From NCBI RefSeq assembly GCF_040605455.1, contig NZ_JBEXCV010000026.1, positions 9,085-73,084 of the forward strand: 64,000 bases of DNA, written 5' to 3'. This document shows, piece by piece, positions 58,418-64,000 of the stretch. This DNA comes from Embleya sp040605455 (GTDB taxonomy: Bacteria; Actinomycetota; Actinomycetes; Streptomycetales; Streptomycetaceae). Both the position numbers and the translations under genes were made by a program. A model generated the notes under the pieces. The model had not been told where the DNA came from and searched no databases. It saw only the letters and a list, made by a program, of their open reading frames with translations. Numbering within the stretch: the first letter of the stretch is position 1; every line of letters starts with the position of its first letter.

Positions 58418-60106
58418 TCAGGATCGCGTCGCGGTGTGCCCCTCGGTTGCCGTGTCGAGGGCGCCGAGGGCGCCCGTCTTCAGGGCGAGCCACAGGTCGA
58501 TCTGGGTGGCGGGGCAACCGATCAGGCCCATACCCAGCCGCTCCTCGATCCGGACCAGGCGCTTGCGCACTCCCGGCGCGGAGATCGCCAGGGCCGCGGC
58601 GGTCGGCTCGATGCGCGCGTCGCAGTCGAGCCAGGTGCGCAGGGTTTCCACGTCGTGTGACCGCGACGCCAGCGGGCCGACCCGTTCCTCGGCCCAAACC
58701 CGAACCCGGGGCATGGCCAGAAGATCCTCGACGGTCACGGCCTCGTCGGCCGAACCGGCCCCCACCACCCCGGGCCGGCCGCCGGCGTCCCGCTCCGGCG
58801 CGGGGTGCAGCGCCAGGATCCGCAACGCCAGGGACAGTTCGGCGCGCACGGCCAGCGCATCCAGATCCACCTCCAAGAGCGCGGCCACGCTCTTCAAACG
58901 CGCGATCAAGGTGTTGCGGTGCACGTGCAGCCTGCGCGAAGCCCGTCCGCCCAGGCGCAGCCAGGTCTCCAGGGTGGCGGTCAACTCGTCGGCCCCCGGA
59001 TCGGCGCGCCGGGTCGGCCGATACGTTCGCAACGGCGCGAGCCGCCGCCGCGCCCAGGCCGAGCCGGCGCGGCCGATCAACTCTTCCGGTGTCGCGTGTT
59101 CGCCGAACGCGACCACCCGATCCGTACCGACCGGAGCTCGCGACAACGCCTGGGCGGCCTGCTCGTACGCCACCGAGGTGTATTCGAGTGCGAACGCGTC
59201 GCCGACCCCGACGAAGACGTCGACGAACTCCCGGGCCAGCCGATCGGCCACCCGGTGAGCCGCCTCGGGGCGCTGCTCCCGGGCGTCACCGCATTCCGAC
59301 GTCGTCGGCGCCCTCCCGTCCACGGGGATGAGCAACACCAGGCAATCGGAGCACGTCAGGTCCGGCGCCCATCGGATGCCGGCGTCGGCCAGCCGGTGCG
59401 CCGCGCGCTCGATGCCCCGGCGCCGCTCTTCGGGGAACCGGACGACGAGCACGCTCACCACATCGGGAAGCGGGGAGCCCATGGCCAGCGCGACGTCTCT
59501 GGCCGTCGCGGTATGGCCGGCGCTCAGCAGTCGCAGCACCGCCTGCCGGCTGCGCGCGTCCGCCTCGGTGATCCGTGCGCGCTCGGCGGCCGTTCGCTCC
59601 GCGTTCCAGGCCCAACCGAGAACGGGCACCGCATCGGCGAGCAGACCTCCGGTGCGGTCGACGCCGGCGCCGCGGCCGACGATGTGCAGCGTCCCCTCGG
59701 GTGCCTCCCGCTCACCCATCGGCCCCAGGGCGATGGAGTGGCCCGTCCCCGCGCGCTCGCCCACGTCGCGCGTCGCGGGGTGGCCGGTCGCCCCGAACGC
59801 CTCGTGCTGCAAGGCCCCTTCGCGGTCCACGATCCGCATGTGTGCGCCGGTGCGATGGGCGAGCCAGCGCAGCAGATCGCGGGCCCCGTTCGGGCCGGCC
59901 GCCAGCCGTTGCGCGGTGAGCAGGTCGCGAACGCGTCGCTCGGCCGCGTGCTCGCCGTCGGTGTCCGGGTGAAACGGGTCGCCGTACAGGTCTTGGCGGG
60001 CGTCGGCGAGCGGAGTGGTCCGCTCGGGACGCCCCTCGGCGAGGCCGGGACGACTCGTCCGGCTCCGGTGGAGGACCTGGCTCTTCTCCACGTACGTCGC
60101 GCTCAT
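58418..60106 (-). CDS. PucR-like transcriptional regulator with two C-terminal HTH segments
   Basis: About 562 residues. The N-terminal half is a sensory region without a known signature; from about residue 350 come PucR/CdaR features: LETWLRLGGRASRRLHVHRN followed by TLIARLKSVAALLEVDLDAL (first HTH), then LRTWLDCDARIEPTAAALAI with PGVRKRLVRIEERLGMGL (second HTH-like copy). PucR regulators sense metabolites and activate nearby genes. It converges on the secretion array and is the only regulator near it. GGGGGCGG lies upstream of the ATG. Confidence 0.8.
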   Translation of the reverse strand: MSATYVEKSQVLHRSRTSRPGLAEGRPERTTPLADARQDLYGDPFHPDTDGEHAAERRVRDLLTAQRLAAGPNGARDLLRWLAHRTGAHMRIVDREGALQHEAFGATGHPATRDVGERAGTGHSIALGPMGEREAPEGTLHIVGRGAGVDRTGGLLADAVPVLGWAWNAERTAAERARITEADARSRQAVLRLLSAGHTATARDVALAMGSPLPDVVSVLVVRFPEERRRGIERAAHRLADAGIRWAPDLTCSDCLVLLIPVDGRAPTTSECGDAREQRPEAAHRVADRLAREFVDVFVGVGDAFALEYTSVAYEQAAQALSRAPVGTDRVVAFGEHATPEELIGRAGSAWARRRLAPLRTYRPTRRADPGADELTATLETWLRLGGRASRRLHVHRNTLIARLKSVAALLEVDLDALAVRAELSLALRILALHPAPERDAGGRPGVVGAGSADEAVTVEDLLAMPRVRVWAEERVGPLASRSHDVETLRTWLDCDARIEPTAAALAISAPGVRKRLVRIEERLGMGLIGCPATQIDLWLALKTGALGALDTATEGHTATRS

Positions 60107-60825
60107 TACCGCCCCCGTTCGTCCGGCCGATCACGGAGCGGGCATGCGTCGGGTGGACCGTCCGGGACCGATGTGGTTCCCGAAGCCATGACCCGCGCCG
60201 TATAAGGCACATTGCTCGGAATTTTTTACCGCCGCCGGAACTCGGATAAGGTCGAGTGCGTTATCCAACTCGGGTATACCCGTGGGTAATATGGGCTTCG
60301 TAATTCCACCTTCACAGCCGCATGGAATTCACCGTGAGCAAATTCGGTCGAGACTGTTTCGTGATGTCTTGCCGGTGCCGAAGGGCTGCGGCGGCGTGCC
60401 GCCCGCCGGTCCGGACGAGGCTCCTCGCGCGACGGCACCCCGGGCGTCCCCCGGGACGGCCGGGGCAGGGCGGCAGATCGCGGACCTGCGCCCGCCTCCG
60501 AGGACGCGGTGTGGTGTGGCGCGGTGGTCGATATTCTCCACCGGTCACGGGCCGCACATAAGGCGTCACCCGCGCGCACTCTCGGATATGTAATTCCACT
60601 CACACACCGTGCCGTCGCGGATGCGCTGTGGAAATGGTCGGCCCGGCACGGCCGATATCTATGATTCCGCGCATGCGCTGCCGCGAGGACACGGGCTACC
60701 GGTGTGTATACCCGAGACGGTTCAGCGACTCGATCTTGCCGCGCACCGATACGCGGCGAGAATCTGCCCCCGGACTCCGTCATCGGACGGGTCGTCGCAT
60801 ATCACCCACTTCGGGGAGCCTTTCA
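60107..60825. other. Intergenic region upstream of the LAxTG protein gene
   Basis: About 720 nt between the divergent regulator and surface-protein genes. It is AT-richer around 60215-60330, with GTAATTCCAC repeated at about 60298 and 60590, likely promoter elements. Open frames on either strand have no domain or signal and are not supported. Confidence 0.45.
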
Positions 60826-61677
60826 GTGCAACGCAGCCTTATCGGTTCGGTCGCCACCGGCCTGGGGGTGGGCGCCCTGGCGCTCATCGGGCCGATCCTG
60901 GTCGCCGGATCGGCCCACGCGGCCGACGACGCCAAGAACAACTGCGGGTCGGCCCGCGTCGAATGGTCGATCGACGGCGGAAAGACGTGGTCCTCGGCGG
61001 GCCTGTTGGGCGCGCTCGCCACCAAGGTGAGTGTGCGCATCGTGGGCGAGGTACCCAAGTCGTGCTCGTACAAGGTCTCGCTCGCCGCCTACAGCGCGGA
61101 CGGGTCCACCTGGAAGACCTCGGGCACCCAGCGCTATCTCGGCTCCAAGACCGTGACCCTCGATCGTGACCACAAGAGCGCCGCACTCGACATCTCCAAG
61201 CACGCGCCGCCCTGCTTCGGGCAGATCGACCTGTACGGCAACGACAAGGTCTTCGACGGGAAGGCCAATCCGCTGCCGCACTACCCCGACGCCAAATATC
61301 CGCTCGACATGATCGCCGGTTGGAACGGCGGCAAGGCGTGCGCCCCACCGACGACCAAACCGCCCACGACCGCACCGCCCACCACGACGCCGCCCAGCAC
61401 GGCGCCGCCGACCACCGCGCCCCCCACGACCGCACCGCCCACCACGCCGCCGACCACCGCGCCGCCGTCCAAGTCCGCGCCGCCGACCAGCACGCCCGAA
61501 GCCACGCCCTCGGACGAGCAACGGCCGCCCTCCACCGCCGCGAACGTACCCGGTCGCCTCGCTCAGACCGGCGCGAGCAGCGGCATCGGCCGAATCGCCG
61601 GCGCCTCCGCGGCCGTCCTGGTCGCCGGTGTGGGCGCCATGCTGCTACTGCGCCGCCGACCGAACAACTCCCGCTGA
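60826..61677 (+). CDS. Sortase-anchored surface protein (LAxTG)
   Basis: About 283 residues from a GTG with GGGAG upstream. A signal peptide ends near AGSAHAAD. The ectodomain (about 35-175, with four Cys) leads to a Thr/Pro linker (repeated PPTTA units) and then the sorting signal: RLAQTG (about residue 245), a hydrophobic segment (IAGASAAVLVAGVGAMLLL) and RRRPNNSR. This is the class E type LAxTG used by Streptomyces sortases SrtE, so the protein is probably linked to the cell wall. No sortase gene is in the window. Confidence 0.88.
   Translation: MQRSLIGSVATGLGVGALALIGPILVAGSAHAADDAKNNCGSARVEWSIDGGKTWSSAGLLGALATKVSVRIVGEVPKSCSYKVSLAAYSADGSTWKTSGTQRYLGSKTVTLDRDHKSAALDISKHAPPCFGQIDLYGNDKVFDGKANPLPHYPDAKYPLDMIAGWNGGKACAPPTTKPPTTAPPTTTPPSTAPPTTAPPTTAPPTTPPTTAPPSKSAPPTSTPEATPSDEQRPPSTAANVPGRLAQTGASSGIGRIAGASAAVLVAGVGAMLLLRRRPNNSR
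61336..61480. repeat. Low-complexity Thr/Pro-coding repeat
   Basis: Degenerate tandem copies of a roughly 12-21-nt unit encode PPTT(A/T) blocks in the linker of the LAxTG protein. It is in frame and serves as a wall-spanning spacer. Confidence 0.7.
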
Positions 61678-61921
61678 CGCAGGGACCGTTCGCCCCGTCC
61701 CGAGCGGAAGGAGCGAACGCTCGCATGCCGGCCTCATCCGGAATACGCGAATGCGCCGCCGCCCCTCGCCCTCGGCGAGGCGCTGCCCTATGCTCCCGAC
61801 GTCGCCCCGCATCGGTGTCCTGATCGGGACCGCGGTCGAGTCCTCGGCGCCCGACAGGCGCCCCCCATACCCGTTGCGGTCGGACGACTTCGGTTGCAAT
61901 CGAAGTACCGTGGAGGGCTTC

Positions 61922-63880
61922 TTGCGATTTCGTTCGCTCAAATTCGTGCTACCCGCCTTCCTGGTGGTCGGCGCCGCCGTGACCTTCGGCGTGGCCTCGG
62001 GTGACTCGGACAACTCCAAGGCCACAGTGCCCACCACCGAAAACGCCTATGTGAGCCAGGTGGCGCCGGCCAAGCCGCACGCCACGCAGACCTGGTTGTC
62101 GGTCTGTCCGGCGAACTGCGAGGGGGCCACCGCCTCCGAACGACGCGCGTTCGTCCGGTTCACCGTCGCAGGTGTTCCCGCGGGCGCGCGTGACGTGCGG
62201 TTGAGTCTGGATCTGTACTCGGCTCGAACCACCGACACGGCCGTGCGGGTACACAAGGTCAACGGCACGTGGTCCGCGACGAGCCTCACCTGGAACAAGC
62301 AACCCCCGTTCGGGGACATCGTGGGATCGCGCCAGGGCTTCACCGCCTCGCAGGTCGGCTCGATCGATGTCTCCGGCGCGTTCACCGGGAACGGTTCGTA
62401 CAGCTTCGCGCTCACCGCGGCCGCGGGCGCGCAGGGGGTCTTCCAGTCCTCACGCGCGCAGGCCGACCAGGCTCCACGCCTGTCGGTGAGTTGGACCGAC
62501 CCGACGGCCCCCAGCGCCGGACCGCTCCCCTTCGACATGCCGGCCGCGTCGACACTGCGCGCGAGCGACAGGAAGGTATACGCGCACTACTTCACCCCCT
62601 ATCCCGCCTCGCTCGACAACAAGGAGCCCACCCAGGACTACTACACCCGCAACTACCTGACCCCGGGCGGCGAAAGCGGCAAGCACGCCGCCTACGGCGG
62701 ACTGCTGCGCGACCGCCCACAACCCCGCCCGCCACTGGCCGGGGACTGGCAACTTCAGGACATGCAGCGCGAGATCCGTGACGCGAGCGCGGCCGGCATC
62801 GACGGATTCACCGTCGACGTGCTGTCCACCTCCAGCGCGCACTGGACCAGGCTCAAGACCTTGATCAAGGCCGCCGAGACCACCGATCCCGGCTTCTCGA
62901 TCGTGCCGATGCCGGACATGACCTCCCTCAAGGACGTCACTCCCGCCGGCCTCGCCGCGTCGATGGCCGAGCTCACCGCCTCCAAGTCGCTCCGGCGTCT
63001 GGCGGACGGGCGCGTGGTGATCTCGCCGTTCAAGGCGGAGCAGCAAACCCCGCAGTGGTGGGCGGAGTTCGCCGCCGCGATGGACAAGACACACAAGACC
63101 AAGGTCGCTTTGGTCCCGGTGTTCCTGAACTTCTCGGCGAACGCGGACAAGTACGCCTCGGTCAGCTACGGGTTCTCCAGCTGGGGAAATCGCAGTCCCA
63201 ACCGGCAGGTCAACATCCAGTCGGACATCGCCAAGGCGCACAGCCTCGGCAAGATCTGGATGCAGCCGGTCGCGGTTCAGGACGAGCGCCCCAACCAGGG
63301 CATCTACGACGAGGCGAACAACACCGAGAATCTGCGTACTTCGTGGGACAACACCATCAACGGCGGTGCCGACTGGGTGCAGCTCACCACCTGGAACGAC
63401 TACTCCGAGGGCACCCAGTTCGCGCCCTCGGTCAATTCCGGGCACACCTGGGTCGACATCTCGGACTACTACCTCGTCCGCTTCAAGACCGGGGCCTGGC
63501 CGAGGATCGTCCGTGACACGGCGTACCTCACGCATCGCGTGCAGTTCGCCGCGGCCAGGCCCACCGCGAGCGCGCAGACGAAGATAATGGCGCCCAGGCC
63601 CGGGACGAACGCGCCCCGGGACACGGTGGAGGTGCTCACCTTCCTCACCGCGCCCGCGACGGTGAATGCCACCATCGGCGGCGGCAGTCAGCCCTACCAG
63701 GCCGCGGCCGGTATGCAGGCCCGGCTCTTCCCGCTGGCGATCGGCAACAACTCGGCGTCGATCGTCCGCAACGGCACCACCGTGGCCACCGTCACCTCCC
63801 CCAACCCGGTCAGGAAGGAGTTCGCCGCGCAGGACCTCGGATACCGAGGCGCGAGCAGCGGCCGGCCCGGCGCCGGCTGA
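61922..63880 (+). CDS. Secreted GH71-like alpha-1,3-glucanase
   Basis: About 652 residues from a TTG with GGAGGG 5 nt upstream (GTG 61910 is an alternative). A signal or anchor (LKFVLPAFLVVGAAVTFGVA) precedes a carbohydrate-binding-like DNRLRE/CBM96 beta-domain (about 45-200; VRLSLDLYSARTTDTAVRVH, DVSGAFTGNGSYSFAL) and a GH71 catalytic barrel (about 220-565) with VYAHYFTPYPASLDN, GIDGFTVDVLS and LTTWNDYSEGTQFAPS. GH71 enzymes cut alpha-1,3-glucan of fungal walls or biofilms. A C-terminal beta-domain ends it. Encoded next to a surface protein. Confidence 0.85.
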   Translation: MRFRSLKFVLPAFLVVGAAVTFGVASGDSDNSKATVPTTENAYVSQVAPAKPHATQTWLSVCPANCEGATASERRAFVRFTVAGVPAGARDVRLSLDLYSARTTDTAVRVHKVNGTWSATSLTWNKQPPFGDIVGSRQGFTASQVGSIDVSGAFTGNGSYSFALTAAAGAQGVFQSSRAQADQAPRLSVSWTDPTAPSAGPLPFDMPAASTLRASDRKVYAHYFTPYPASLDNKEPTQDYYTRNYLTPGGESGKHAAYGGLLRDRPQPRPPLAGDWQLQDMQREIRDASAAGIDGFTVDVLSTSSAHWTRLKTLIKAAETTDPGFSIVPMPDMTSLKDVTPAGLAASMAELTASKSLRRLADGRVVISPFKAEQQTPQWWAEFAAAMDKTHKTKVALVPVFLNFSANADKYASVSYGFSSWGNRSPNRQVNIQSDIAKAHSLGKIWMQPVAVQDERPNQGIYDEANNTENLRTSWDNTINGGADWVQLTTWNDYSEGTQFAPSVNSGHTWVDISDYYLVRFKTGAWPRIVRDTAYLTHRVQFAAARPTASAQTKIMAPRPGTNAPRDTVEVLTFLTAPATVNATIGGGSQPYQAAAGMQARLFPLAIGNNSASIVRNGTTVATVTSPNPVRKEFAAQDLGYRGASSGRPGAG

Positions 63881-63911
63881 CGCCTCGCCGTCGGCAACAT
63901 CGAGTTCGACA

Positions 63912-63946
63912 GGCGGGGCCGGGTCCGACGCGGACCCGGCCCCGCC
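63912..63946. terminator. Terminator, 15-bp perfect stem
   Basis: Arms 63912-63926 and 63932-63946 are perfectly complementary around a 5-nt loop, 32 nt past the glucanase gene's stop. Confidence 0.9.
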
Positions 63947-64000
63947 GCGTCGGTCTCGGGCTGCGGGGACCGCGAGGTCGGGCGAAGGCCACGCACGACG

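Noticed and set aside
60226..60783. 185-codon minus-strand frame in the 60 kb gap
   Set aside because: No signal, domain or ribosome site, and a mixed composition; it lies over the promoter region of the LAxTG gene.
1..64000. Integrated element boundaries (tRNA, direct-repeat att sites, integrase)
   Set aside because: I looked for tRNA-like cloverleaf ends and recombinase motifs near the secretion locus and saw none.

Overview
The window is very GC-rich, with GTG and TTG starts, ATGA/GTGA stop-start overlaps and gene families typical of filamentous actinobacteria (SigC-type sigma factor, MocR regulator, DUF3099, DUF574 methyltransferase, SpoIIE-type phosphatase, LAxTG surface protein). It fits a Streptomycetaceae chromosome (Streptomyces, Embleya or a relative). 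I see no tRNA, rRNA, CRISPR array, insertion sequence, integrase or replication gene.

Left part (about 0.3-7 kb) is a copper locus: a SigC-type sigma factor, a His/Met-rich membrane protein, and a translationally coupled trio (small membrane protein, copper P-type ATPase, PCuAC-like chaperone). The trio lies behind a CsoR-like palindrome and a possible SigC promoter. From about 6 to 33 kb comes a mosaic of housekeeping and accessory genes: a pentapeptide-repeat protein, a DUF2236 enzyme fused to EF-hands, a RibD-type reductase, a MocR regulator divergent from a metallophosphoesterase, a cyclodeaminase coupled to a FolD that lacks the catalytic lysine, an Lrp regulator beside a PLP decarboxylase, a PAS-GAF-PP2C phosphatase, a glutamate-cysteine-ligase-like enzyme, secreted VWA-type proteins, a DUF574 methyltransferase and a thymidylate-kinase-like protein without a P-loop.

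The main system runs from about 35.4 to 58.4 kb: nineteen plus-strand genes, many overlapping by a few bases. The first twelve look like a type IV secretion apparatus: a small two-helix VirB2-like protein, a VirB8-like protein, a VirB6-like channel, a VirB4 equivalent split over two genes, a VirD4-type coupling ATPase, a VirB1-like transglycosylase/NlpC hydrolase and lipoproteins. No relaxase is present. The next seven are a lipoprotein, a propeller/fibronectin surface protein, a MoxR-DUF58-transglutaminase-like module whose transglutaminase has lost all its catalytic residues, a fibronectin-type anchor protein and a coupled hypothetical. A PucR-like regulator faces the array at its far end. 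Two membrane components of the apparatus share a homologous Cys-rich ectodomain. This relaxase-free, chromosomal T4SS-like exporter joined to cell-surface proteins is the strongest candidate for an undescribed system.

Right end (about 60.8-63.9 kb): a sortase-type LAxTG surface protein and a secreted GH71-like alpha-1,3-glucanase, closed by a strong terminator.
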